Origin: Clostridium sp. UBA701
Lineage (GTDB): Bacteria; Bacillota; Clostridia; Clostridiales; Clostridiaceae
Assembly: GCA_002298125.1 (NCBI GenBank)
Contig: DBMJ01000001.1
Span: 62,001 to 126,000, forward strand
Length of the DNA stretch: 64,000 nucleotides
Direction of reading: 5' to 3'
Shown: positions 1 through 7,716 of the stretch, in pieces
Position numbering within the stretch: the first letter of the stretch is position 1
Layout of the letters: each line of letters starts with the position of its first letter
Translations under genes and position numbers: made by a program
Notes under the pieces: model-generated
The model's database searches: none
What the model saw: only the letters and a program-made list of their open reading frames with translations
Told to the model about the DNA's origin: nothing

Positions 1-518
1 TGCTTCTGTGCATAATCCTTATAATACATATCTGTTTCCTGAGGAGTTATTTGGCTATGCTTATAGTCCTTAAAATCCTCTAAGAGCACAAGAATTCTAT
101 CCTTAGTTACAGAGCCATCCCATGTCCTAGGCTTAGTTCCAGGAAACTTATTATTGCCTTTGGATGAACCATTTTTCTTGTTTTCCTCTTTAATCTTTCC
201 TAATGCAAGCTTTTCTTGTTTGTTAAGCTGTGAGGGATCTTTAGCATATTCTTTTGCCATAGGCTGAAGGTATTCCTTTAGTGCCTTTAGTGCTTCTTCT
301 TCACTAGCATTTGCTGCTATTTTTCCTGTCTTTTTAAGCATTTCAATTAGTCTTTCCTCATTGGCAATTGCCAGGTCAACTGTTCCATCCGAATGCTCCA
401 GCTGAACATACTCTCCAGTGACTAGTTTGGGCTGCGCAATAGTTGTCCTTGGTGTGAATGTCAGTGTGCTTAGAACCAGGCTGCACGACATCAGTGTGCA
501 TAAAAGCTTTTTACTCAT
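1..518 (-). CDS. Immune inhibitor A-type M6 metalloprotease, N-terminal part (cut by window edge)
   Basis: Secreted zinc metalloprotease of peptidase family M6 (immune inhibitor A); only about the first 172 residues lie in the window and the catalytic HExxH region is outside. The start ATG is at 518, after a G-rich ribosome binding site. Residues 1-29 form a signal peptide: two Lys, a hydrophobic core rich in Leu/Ser, and a likely cleavage site after TIAQ. The propeptide that follows is charged and Lys/Glu-rich, and ends in RILVLLEDFKDYKH and ETDMYYKDY, which I recognise as the conserved beginning of the InhA mature domain. Enzymes of this family degrade host or environmental proteins. It is transcribed leftwards from its own promoter. 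The family call is fairly sure; the exact substrate is unknown. Confidence 0.8.
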   Translation of the reverse strand, partial: MSKKLLCTLMSCSLVLSTLTFTPRTTIAQPKLVTGEYVQLEHSDGTVDLAIANEERLIEMLKKTGKIAANASEEEALKALKEYLQPMAKEYAKDPSQLNKQEKLALGKIKEENKKNGSSKGNNKFPGTKPRTWDGSVTKDRILVLLEDFKDYKHSQITPQETDMYYKDYAQK

Positions 519-586
519 ATACCCCTGTTTCCCCCTAAATTTAGTGCACCAGGTAATTTACATTATATTCCATGGTACCTATTTTA

Positions 587-615
587 ATTATATTATTACA
601 TTATATGGTAGTCAA
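587..615 (-). promoter_or_regulatory. Sigma-A-type promoter of the M6 protease gene
   Basis: On the minus strand, TTGACT (615-610) is followed after 17 bases by a perfect TATAAT (592-587). Transcription would begin near 580, leaving an untranslated leader of about 60 bases. Confidence 0.65.
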
Positions 616-738
616 TATATGAACATAAAAAGGGTTGCTATTTTGAGTTATATTATAAAAAGACTTTATTTTTGTTAAAAACTATGGTACTATATTCATA
701 TATTCTAATATTATAATATATAGAAGTGTGGTGTAAAA

Positions 739-1116
739 ATGATATATATAGTTTCAGGTATATTGGTTATAATGGTAATTGTAACTATAGCAAGGAAGGT
801 GTCTGTTATGAATAATCCAAATGTAAAAAACGTTAATTCTACAGAGGCAAAGGAGCTAATTTCTTCAAATAAGGATATGCTAATCTTAGATGTTAGAACT
901 AGAGATGAGTATGCCCAAGGACATATTCCTGGAGCAAAGCTTATCCCTGTAAATGAGCTTCCAGGTAAGGTAGCTTCTATAGAAAAATATAGAGATAGGC
1001 CAGTACTGGTCTATTGTGCTAGCGGTGGAAGAAGTCCATCTGCAGTAAGAACCTTGTTAGAGGAAGACTTTACAAAAATCTATCATCTATCTAGAGGATT
1101 TTTATCTTGGAGGTAA
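739..1116 (+). CDS. Membrane-anchored rhodanese-domain protein
   Basis: Single-domain rhodanese (sulfurtransferase fold) of 125 residues. Residues 1-20 are hydrophobic and look like an N-terminal membrane anchor or uncleaved signal. The rhodanese domain spans about 33-125 and shows LILDVRTRDEYAQGHIPGA and the active-site loop CASGGRS, in which the Cys would carry the persulfide. Such proteins move sulfane sulfur or detoxify cyanide or sulfide; the partner here is not evident. The gene is alone in its transcription unit, closed by a strong terminator. Confidence 0.85.
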   Translation: MIYIVSGILVIMVIVTIARKVSVMNNPNVKNVNSTEAKELISSNKDMLILDVRTRDEYAQGHIPGAKLIPVNELPGKVASIEKYRDRPVLVYCASGGRSPSAVRTLLEEDFTKIYHLSRGFLSWR

Positions 1117-1126
1117 GATAACTATT

Positions 1127-1158
1127 TAAGTCAGCTTTTTTGCTGACTTAATTTTTTT
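1127..1158 (+). terminator. Intrinsic terminator after the rhodanese gene
   Basis: Perfect 9-bp stem TAAGTCAGC / GCTGACTTA with a six-T loop, followed by seven T. Confidence 0.85.
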
Positions 1159-1172
1159 AAGCGATAATTTGT

Positions 1173-1199
1173 TTGACAAAATGATACACTAAGTATAGA
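1173..1199 (+). promoter_or_regulatory. Putative promoter of the DEAD-box helicase gene
   Basis: Perfect TTGACA at 1173-1178 and TATAGA at 1194-1199. The 15-base spacer is shorter than ideal, so the -10 assignment is uncertain. Confidence 0.4.
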
Positions 1200-1244
1200 C
1201 TTATATAGGTTTTCAAGAAAATATTGTATGCTAAGGAGATTGCT

Positions 1245-2411
1245 ATGGCTATTTCATTTGATAAATTAGGTTTAGATCCTGCTTTAATTGAAGCAATGAA
1301 AATGGAGAACATTACTACTCCCACAGAAATTCAAGAATCTGTAATACCTCTTATACTTGACGAGGCTGATGTAATTGGTCAGTCCCAAACTGGCAGTGGA
1401 AAGACTCTTGCTTATTTACTTCCATTGTTTAATAAGGTGAGCAGTGAAAAGAGAGAGACTCAGGTCATAATTCTTGCTCCTACTCACGAGCTTGTTATGC
1501 AGATAGACAGGGAAATTAAAAAACTTGCAGCAAACTCAAAAATCCCCATAAATTCAGTACCCATAATAGGAGAAGTCAACATAAAAAGGCAGTTGGAAAA
1601 ACTCAGAGAAAAGCCTCAGATAATAGTTGGATCCACAGGAAGGATTTTAGAACTTATTAAAAGTCGAAAGATTAATGCGCAGACTGTTAGGACCATCGTA
1701 ATAGATGAAGGGGATAGATTACTAGATGAGCATAACAGTGGGGCAGTAAGAGAGGTTATCAAGACTACACTAAGAGATAGGCAGCTTCTAGTATTTTCTG
1801 CTACCATAAGCAATAGGGCATTAAATATAGCCAGTGAGTTAATGGTAAACCCACAGATTGTAAAAATAGAAGAGAAGAAAATAGTCAATTCCAACATTGA
1901 GCATCTTTATCTTATAGCTGAACAAAGGGATAAGCTAACAGTACTTAGAAAGCTTGTGGCAGCTGTAAAGCCTAAAAGGGCTATAGTGTTTATCAATAAA
2001 AGTGAGGAAATTGAGCTTACCACCTTAAAGCTTCAGTATCATCACTTAAGTGCCTATGGTATATACGGAAGTGCAAAAAAAGAGGAACGCAAAAAAGCCC
2101 TAGAGGGCTTTAGAAGCGGGAAAATTCAGCTTTTAGTAGCTTCAGATTTAGCTGCCAGAGGTTTGGACATAAAGGATGTCTCTCATATTTTTAACCTCGA
2201 TTTACCTCAGGATCCTAAGGAATATCTTCACAGGGTGGGAAGAACAGGCAGAGCTATGAATTCTGGCACTGCTATTTCTATAGTTACCTTAAAGGAGCTA
2301 AGTCTTATTCATAAATATGAAAAAGACTTAGGCATAAATATCCTCCCAAAGGATATAGCTAGAGGTAAGGTATTGGATAGGAGGAACTCTAAAGACTTTC
2401 CTACTGTTTAA
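1245..2411 (+). CDS. DEAD-box ATP-dependent RNA helicase (DEGD variant)
   Basis: Two-domain RNA helicase core of 388 residues, predicted to unwind or remodel RNA (ribosome assembly, mRNA decay or cold adaptation). The start was placed at 1245 because AAGGAG lies six bases upstream; an in-frame ATG at 1224 has no such site. In order I see the Q motif (TTPTEIQ), motif I (SQTGSGKT), Ia (PTHELV), Ib (STGR), motif II as DEGD rather than DEAD, motif III (SAT), motif V (ASDLAARGLD) and motif VI (HRVGRTGRA). There is almost no C-terminal extension, so RNA target specificity is not readable. It stands alone and converges on the ABC exporter genes. Confidence 0.9.
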   Translation: MAISFDKLGLDPALIEAMKMENITTPTEIQESVIPLILDEADVIGQSQTGSGKTLAYLLPLFNKVSSEKRETQVIILAPTHELVMQIDREIKKLAANSKIPINSVPIIGEVNIKRQLEKLREKPQIIVGSTGRILELIKSRKINAQTVRTIVIDEGDRLLDEHNSGAVREVIKTTLRDRQLLVFSATISNRALNIASELMVNPQIVKIEEKKIVNSNIEHLYLIAEQRDKLTVLRKLVAAVKPKRAIVFINKSEEIELTTLKLQYHHLSAYGIYGSAKKEERKKALEGFRSGKIQLLVASDLAARGLDIKDVSHIFNLDLPQDPKEYLHRVGRTGRAMNSGTAISIVTLKELSLIHKYEKDLGINILPKDIARGKVLDRRNSKDFPTV

Positions 2412-2440
2412 CACTAAAAATGATTTAATCAATTATTACT

Positions 2441-4252
2441 CTAATTCTCCGCCAAGTTTTTAAACTGACTATAATATAGCTTATTATATACTCCTTTAGA
2501 ATTAATAAGCTCTTCATGATTTCCCTTTTCCACTATTTCTCCATTATCAATTACCATTATGATATCTGCATCCCTTATGGTGCTTAATCTATGGGCAATG
2601 ATAAAGCTGGTACGTCCTTTCATAAGCTTTAGCATTGCCTCTTGTATGTGAAGCTCTGTACGAGTATCCACACTGCTGGTAGCCTCATCTAAAATTAAAA
2701 TGGAGGGATTGGCTAGTATAGCTCTTGCTATAGCTAAAAGCTGTCTTTGCCCTTGGCTTAAATTGCTTCCGCTTTCTGAAAGCAAAGTGTCATAACCCTT
2801 AGGAAGACGTTTTATAAAAGTATCTGCATTGGCCATAGCTGCTGCTCTTTGTATTTCTTCATCAGTGGCATCAAAGGTACCATATTTGATATTTTCCTTA
2901 ATAGTTCCTGCAAAGAGATAAGTATCCTGAAGTACTATTCCAAAGCATTTTCTTAGACTGTCTCTGCTGTATTCCCTTATATCCACACCATCAATTAAAA
3001 TCCTTCCTGCCGTCACATCATAAAACCTAGCAAGTAGATTCACTATGGTGGTTTTCCCAGCTCCTGTAGGCCCCACAAGTGCCGTACTGCTTCCCGCTGG
3101 AGCATCAAAGCTCACATTTTTAAGTATTGGAACATCCCTTCGATAGCCAAAATCTACAGCTTCAAAACGGACATGCCCATTGATATTATCCATGGACTTT
3201 GCACCAATTTTATCCTCTGGCTCCTCCGCTTCATCTAGTATTTCAAACACCCTTTCAGCTCCAGCCACTGCAGACTGCAGAGTGTTAAATATGCTTGCCA
3301 GATCGTTAAGCGGCCTTGAAAATTGCCTTGAATAGCTCAAAAAGCTGGCTATTATACCTACTGTAATCATATCTCTAACTGCTAAGGCGCCGCCTACTGC
3401 GGCTACTACTGCAAAGCCCACATTATTTATTACATTCATCAAGGGCATAACATATCCTGACCATATCTGAGCTTTGATACCAACATTGCAGAGCTTAGAA
3501 TTAATCTCAGAGAATTTCTCTATTACCTTTTCCTCGTGATTGAATGCCTTAACCACAGCTATACCTGATATGGCCTCCTCCATATGTCCATTTAGTTTTC
3601 CAAGCTGAACTTGCTGTTCTTTAAAAAGCACCTTGGTCTTTTTTGCTATAACCTTTGTTAATATAAATACCATTGGCACCGTGATAACACTTGCAACGGT
3701 AAGCAATGGGCTTAATATCAGCATCATTACCAGAGCTCCTGTAATAGTGATGGAGCTTGACATAAGCTGAATGGTGGCTTGGGAAATAGTACTACTTATA
3801 TTTTCAATGTCGTTAGCTAGTCTGCTCATTATTTCTCCATGAGTATGTATATCAAAGAAAGCTATAGGCAGCTTTTGAAGCTTCTCAAAAATTGATTCTC
3901 TAAGCCTTTGAACAATTCGCTGGGATACTCCTGCCATTAGCCACCCTTGAAGAAAGTTCATAAATGCATCTGCAACATAGGCTGCTATCAGGGTCACTAC
4001 CATAATGCTGAGTATGTTAAACTTTACTACTCCTATTCCAGGGGAAATACTGTCTATAGCACGACCTATTAAGAAAGGAACTGATAAGCCTAGTGCAACG
4101 CTTATTAAAATAAAGATAAATATTATTACTAATAACTTTTTCTCACTTCCAAAGTACTTCCATAGCCTCTTCATGGTTCCTTTGAAATCCTTTGCTTTTA
4201 TTACAGGTGCTCCTCTTAGTGCTCCAAAGTTTCTGCCTGGTCCATTCTGCAT
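2441..4252 (-). CDS. ABC exporter half-transporter, catalytically complete ATP-site subunit
   Basis: Half-transporter of 603 residues: six membrane segments (about 40-330) and a nucleotide-binding domain (about 350-600). Walker A GPTGAGKTT, signature LSQGQRQL, Walker B ILILDEAT with the catalytic Glu, and H-loop IIAHRLST are all present. It starts four bases after the stop of the next gene, with an AGGAGG site, so the two are cotranslated and should form a heterodimer. The LSQGQ signature combined with the partner's degenerate Walker B resembles the TM287/TM288 and LmrCD type of multidrug or lipid exporter. The substrate cannot be read from the sequence. Confidence 0.9.
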   Translation of the reverse strand: MQNGPGRNFGALRGAPVIKAKDFKGTMKRLWKYFGSEKKLLVIIFIFILISVALGLSVPFLIGRAIDSISPGIGVVKFNILSIMVVTLIAAYVADAFMNFLQGWLMAGVSQRIVQRLRESIFEKLQKLPIAFFDIHTHGEIMSRLANDIENISSTISQATIQLMSSSITITGALVMMLILSPLLTVASVITVPMVFILTKVIAKKTKVLFKEQQVQLGKLNGHMEEAISGIAVVKAFNHEEKVIEKFSEINSKLCNVGIKAQIWSGYVMPLMNVINNVGFAVVAAVGGALAVRDMITVGIIASFLSYSRQFSRPLNDLASIFNTLQSAVAGAERVFEILDEAEEPEDKIGAKSMDNINGHVRFEAVDFGYRRDVPILKNVSFDAPAGSSTALVGPTGAGKTTIVNLLARFYDVTAGRILIDGVDIREYSRDSLRKCFGIVLQDTYLFAGTIKENIKYGTFDATDEEIQRAAAMANADTFIKRLPKGYDTLLSESGSNLSQGQRQLLAIARAILANPSILILDEATSSVDTRTELHIQEAMLKLMKGRTSFIIAHRLSTIRDADIIMVIDNGEIVEKGNHEELINSKGVYNKLYYSQFKNLAEN

Positions 4253-4256
4253 AACC

Positions 4257-5981
4257 CTATGCCTCCTTTCCTATCTGAGAAGCAAATATGTCCTTATAAA
4301 CCTCACAGCTTAACATCAATTCTTCATGAGTGCCCATACCTGCTATCTCACCATCATCTAGTACAATTATACTGTCTGCCGTCATAACAGAGGTTATACG
4401 CTGAGCAATCACAATGGTTGTCATATCTGAGGAATATTTTTTTAGTGCTTCTCTAATCCTTGCTTCTGTTGACACATCCACAGCACTGGTAGAATCGTCT
4501 AGGATAATAATCTCTGGTTTTCTAATTAGCGCTCTGGCAATAGCTATACGTTGCTTTTGCCCTCCCGACAGGTTTACTCCTCCCTGGCCAAGCATCGTAT
4601 TATAACCCTCAGGAAAGGCTTTAATGAACTCATGTGCCTGTGCTATGGAGGCTGCTTCCTCCACCTCTTTTATATCTGCTCTTTCTTTTCCCCATTTAAT
4701 ATTATCAATTATTGTTCCTGTAAAAAGTACAGTTTTTTGTGGTACTATTGCTATTTTGTCTCTAAGTTCTGATATAGGAATACATTTTACATCCACTTCA
4801 TCCACTTTCACTGAGCCTTCAGCAACATCATAGAAGCGAGGTATTAAATTTACCATGCTACTTTTTCCTGATCCTGTAGACCCAATTACCCCTATGGTTT
4901 GTCCAGGCATGCAGCTAAAACATATATTTTTAAGTACTGGTTCACCACTGGCACCAGCATAGGAGAAGCTCACTTGATTAAAGTCAATTCTGCCTTTCAC
5001 CTCATAGGACTTTTCTACTCCCAAAGCATCCACCATAGTATTTTTCTCTTCAAAAACCTCTGAAATTCTTTCTGCAGAGGCTCTGGCCCTTACAAACATG
5101 GTGATAACATTAGATATCATAATAAGGGAAAATAGAATCTGAGTCATGTAATTAATAAAAGCAATTATCTGTCCTACTCTCATGCCGCCGCTGTTGACTC
5201 TAAAGCCTCCCATCCAAAGCACTGCTACTATTCCCAAGTTTACAACAAGTGATATAGCAGGGGTAAAGGAAGCCATTACCCTCATGGCTTTGATGGAGCT
5301 ATCTGTCAATTCCTTATTTGTTACTTTAAATCTTTTTTTCTCATAGTTGAAGGCATTAAAAGCCTTTACCACCCTTACTCCTGAAAGATATTCTCTCATT
5401 ACGCCATTAACTTTATCTAATCTTCCTTGAACTCTTCTAAAAAAAGGATAGCCTATTCTCATATTAAGATAAATGAGTATTCCTATTACTGGTACAACCG
5501 CCACTAATATCAATGACATAGATGGGTTCAACATAGTAGCCATGATTATGCTGCCTATACATAAAAGAGGGGCCTTAACAAAGATTCTCATCATTCCATG
5601 AACGAAATTCTGAACCTGATTAATATCATTGGTAAGCCTGGTCATAAGGGAAGCTGGTTCAAATTTATCTATGTTGTCAAAGGAAAAACTCTGTACCTTA
5701 ACAAATAGATCTGCTCTAAGCTCTGCTCCAAACTTTTGAGACACATTGCTAGATATTATGTTTCTTGAAACTGCAGCAGCCGCTCCCATTACCGTTATTG
5801 AAAGCATTATTCCACCCATATATTGTACGTAGCTCATATTTTTATTGGCTACACCCACATCTACTATTTTAGACATTATTGTAGGCTGCATTAAATCACA
5901 GAAGGTCTCTAGAGTTAGGAATATCACTGCAGTGCAAAATGGCTTCCAATACTTTTTAATATATTTCTTCAAAAAACGCAT
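4257..5981 (-). CDS. ABC exporter half-transporter, degenerate ATP-site subunit
   Basis: Half-transporter of 574 residues and partner of the gene that follows it. The start was set at 5981 (MRFLKKYIKKYW) because AGGAGG sits seven bases upstream; the longer reading frame to 6005 has none. Membrane domain about 10-310, nucleotide-binding domain about 335-570 with Walker A GSTGSGKSS and signature LSGGQKQR. Walker B reads IIILDDST, with Asp in place of the catalytic Glu, and the H-loop reads VIAQRIT, with Gln in place of His. These two changes are the standard marks of the non-hydrolysing site in heterodimeric ABC exporters. First gene of the two-gene operon. Confidence 0.9.
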   Translation of the reverse strand: MRFLKKYIKKYWKPFCTAVIFLTLETFCDLMQPTIMSKIVDVGVANKNMSYVQYMGGIMLSITVMGAAAAVSRNIISSNVSQKFGAELRADLFVKVQSFSFDNIDKFEPASLMTRLTNDINQVQNFVHGMMRIFVKAPLLCIGSIIMATMLNPSMSLILVAVVPVIGILIYLNMRIGYPFFRRVQGRLDKVNGVMREYLSGVRVVKAFNAFNYEKKRFKVTNKELTDSSIKAMRVMASFTPAISLVVNLGIVAVLWMGGFRVNSGGMRVGQIIAFINYMTQILFSLIMISNVITMFVRARASAERISEVFEEKNTMVDALGVEKSYEVKGRIDFNQVSFSYAGASGEPVLKNICFSCMPGQTIGVIGSTGSGKSSMVNLIPRFYDVAEGSVKVDEVDVKCIPISELRDKIAIVPQKTVLFTGTIIDNIKWGKERADIKEVEEAASIAQAHEFIKAFPEGYNTMLGQGGVNLSGGQKQRIAIARALIRKPEIIILDDSTSAVDVSTEARIREALKKYSSDMTTIVIAQRITSVMTADSIIVLDDGEIAGMGTHEELMLSCEVYKDIFASQIGKEA

Positions 5982-6106
5982 TCTTGTTCCTCCTATTAAT
6001 TCCAATACACATATTCTTAATTATATAGTATTGTGGTTTTTAGTTCCATCAGTTCTAGGGCTGTTTATATTCTTTAATAAATATTCTAAGCTAAAATGTA
6101 TGAATT

Positions 6107-6135
6107 TTGTTATTTTCCGTAAATAGTGGTATACT
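6107..6135 (+). promoter_or_regulatory. Promoter of the 6288 gene and its leader
   Basis: TTGTTA (6107-6112), a 17-base spacer and TATACT (6130-6135). It implies a transcript starting near 6142, with a leader of about 145 bases before the first gene. Confidence 0.55.
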
Positions 6136-6190
6136 ATATATATATTAGTTAAGCATAGTAAAGCAAAGTGATGAGATAGCAGAGTTTAAT

Positions 6191-6216
6191 CCACCTTTCT
6201 ATGGGGTGGCTTTTTT
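6191..6216 (+). terminator. Terminator-like hairpin inside the leader of the 6288 gene
   Basis: Stem CCACC / GGTGG with extra G-T pairs and a short loop, followed by C and six T (6211-6216). It lies only about 50-75 bases after the predicted start of transcription and about 70 bases before the coding start. It could be an attenuator or the end of a small RNA. A second hairpin (TAGGATT / AATCCTA, 6222-6241) follows. I recognise no known riboswitch class here. Confidence 0.5.
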
Positions 6217-6287
6217 ACTACCTAGGATTTTCTGTAATCCTATGCAGCTATATAAGATATTTTAGTTTATTGTAAAGGAGAATACTA

Positions 6288-6785
6288 ATGGTGAAAAGAA
6301 ATTATAGAATAAAAAAAACAATTTCTATGAAGCAATTTATTTCAGAATTGGGGGAAGGTTTCTCAGAGCATATGAAAAATAGACTTATGGATCTAGAGGT
6401 GCGATGTGTTCTAACTAGAAAGGATGAGCTCTATAGGTTTGACATAAAGCATGTAGAGCATACCCTCTATGATTGCAGTAATAGTGATGATGCAGATACT
6501 TGCAAAAAGGAATATGCTTTTGGACAGCTTGTGGTGCTTGAAAACCTCTTATATTTTTCTGAAGCGTGTATAGAGGCTCCTGGGGTAATGCAGTCCTCCG
6601 TGGTAAAAGAAATATACGATTCTCTAAGTAGTGAAAATATCATTGTTGATTCAGGTATCTCCTCTAAAAGAGTAGATGACAGCAATGTAGATTATGTAAT
6701 TGACAGCATACTAAAGGTATGTCCAGAAGTATCAGAGGGATATCTTAAAATACTAAAAGAAATGTTTGCACTTAGAAGGAATTAA
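6288..6785 (+). CDS. Protein of unknown function (165 residues)
   Basis: I do not recognise this protein. The start has AAGGAG at a good distance. It is soluble, without membrane segment or signal. The N-terminus is strongly basic (KRNYRIKKT), the middle is acidic with Cys residues in DCSNSDDADTC, and the rest looks helical. The spacing of the Cys residues does not match a zinc finger I know. It is preceded by a leader with an early terminator and followed 51 bases later by cvfB, which has its own ribosome binding site, so the two may be cotranscribed. Confidence 0.6.
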   Translation: MVKRNYRIKKTISMKQFISELGEGFSEHMKNRLMDLEVRCVLTRKDELYRFDIKHVEHTLYDCSNSDDADTCKKEYAFGQLVVLENLLYFSEACIEAPGVMQSSVVKEIYDSLSSENIIVDSGISSKRVDDSNVDYVIDSILKVCPEVSEGYLKILKEMFALRRN

Positions 6786-6836
6786 TCCCCTTTTCTATTC
6801 TTTAAAATTATACTTAGATAAGTTGGAGGTAATAAA

Positions 6837-7676
6837 TTGATTAACATAGGTGATTTCAATAAATTAGAAGTAGTTAGAAAGGTAGATTTCGGTTATTATT
6901 TGGGAGGTAATACTGGGAATACCTCCAATGATATACTGCTTCCCAACAGAAGCACAGAAGATAGGGAGCTAAATATTGGCGATGAGGTTGAAGCCTTTAT
7001 CTATAGAGATTCTAGTGATAGATTGATTGCTACCCTGCATAAACCCTTTGCAAAGGTGGGAGATATAGCTTATCTTAAAGTAGTTTCTACTACCTCTATA
7101 GGCAGCTTTATTGACTTTGGTCTAGAAAAGGATATTCTAGTGCCTATGAAAGAAAAGTTATATCCACTGCAAAATGGTAGTTACTATCTGTTCTATATTT
7201 ATCTAGATAAAACAGGGAGATTAGCTGCTACAACATATGTAGACAAATATCTTGAAACCACAACTGCCTATGGCGTGGGGGACACTGTAACGGCTACAGT
7301 CTACGGTTTCCAAACCAATAATAGTGTAATGGTAGCCGTAGATAATAAATATAGAGGTGTAATCCTAAGAAATGAATATTTCAACGAAATTAATGCTGGT
7401 GAAGTGCTAGAGCTGAGAGTAATTAAGCTTTATGATGATAACAAACTAGGGCTTACTCCAAGAAAATCTACAAAATCAGAAGTTACAGCCCTACAGGAAG
7501 CAATTTTAACATATCTAAAAAATCATGGTAATTCTATGCCATATAATGATAAGAGTTCTCCAGAGGAAATTTATGAGGAGTTTCATGTAAGCAAAAATTA
7601 TTTTAAGAATTCCCTAGGCGGACTTATGAAAAAAGGCTTAATAGTACAAGATCAAAATGGAACAAAATTAAAGTAA
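6837..7676 (+). CDS. cvfB: CvfB/YitL-family S1 RNA-binding protein
   Basis: Cytoplasmic RNA-binding protein of 279 residues built of tandem S1-like OB folds followed by a C-terminal winged-helix domain (about 215-279, with YLKNHGNSMPYNDKSSPE and LMKKGLI). The opening INIGDFNKLEVVRKVDFGYYL and repeated LP-R-hydrophobic patterns are typical of CvfB, which in Staphylococcus influences virulence gene expression. Translation begins at a TTG, with GGAGGT six bases upstream; no ATG fits as well. Closed by a strong shared terminator. Confidence 0.85.
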   Translation: MINIGDFNKLEVVRKVDFGYYLGGNTGNTSNDILLPNRSTEDRELNIGDEVEAFIYRDSSDRLIATLHKPFAKVGDIAYLKVVSTTSIGSFIDFGLEKDILVPMKEKLYPLQNGSYYLFYIYLDKTGRLAATTYVDKYLETTTAYGVGDTVTATVYGFQTNNSVMVAVDNKYRGVILRNEYFNEINAGEVLELRVIKLYDDNKLGLTPRKSTKSEVTALQEAILTYLKNHGNSMPYNDKSSPEEIYEEFHVSKNYFKNSLGGLMKKGLIVQDQNGTKLK

Positions 7677-7709
7677 AATAAAACCAGCGTAATTGCTGGT
7701 TTTATTTTG
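7677..7709. terminator. Bidirectional terminator between cvfB and the PAS sensor kinase
   Basis: Perfect 12-bp stem AATAAAACCAGC / GCTGGTTTTATT with a six-base loop. T-rich on both strands and placed between convergent genes. Confidence 0.85.
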
Positions 7710-7716
7710 CTTAATT

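Noticed and set aside
418..678. 86-codon plus-strand frame over the protease start
   Set aside because: Overlaps the signal peptide and promoter of the minus-strand protease gene and has no ribosome binding site.
6136..6287. Known riboswitch (c-di-GMP, fluoride, preQ1, ZTP, purine) in the 6288 leader
   Set aside because: None of the consensus core sequences of these classes is present; kept only as an unassigned leader.
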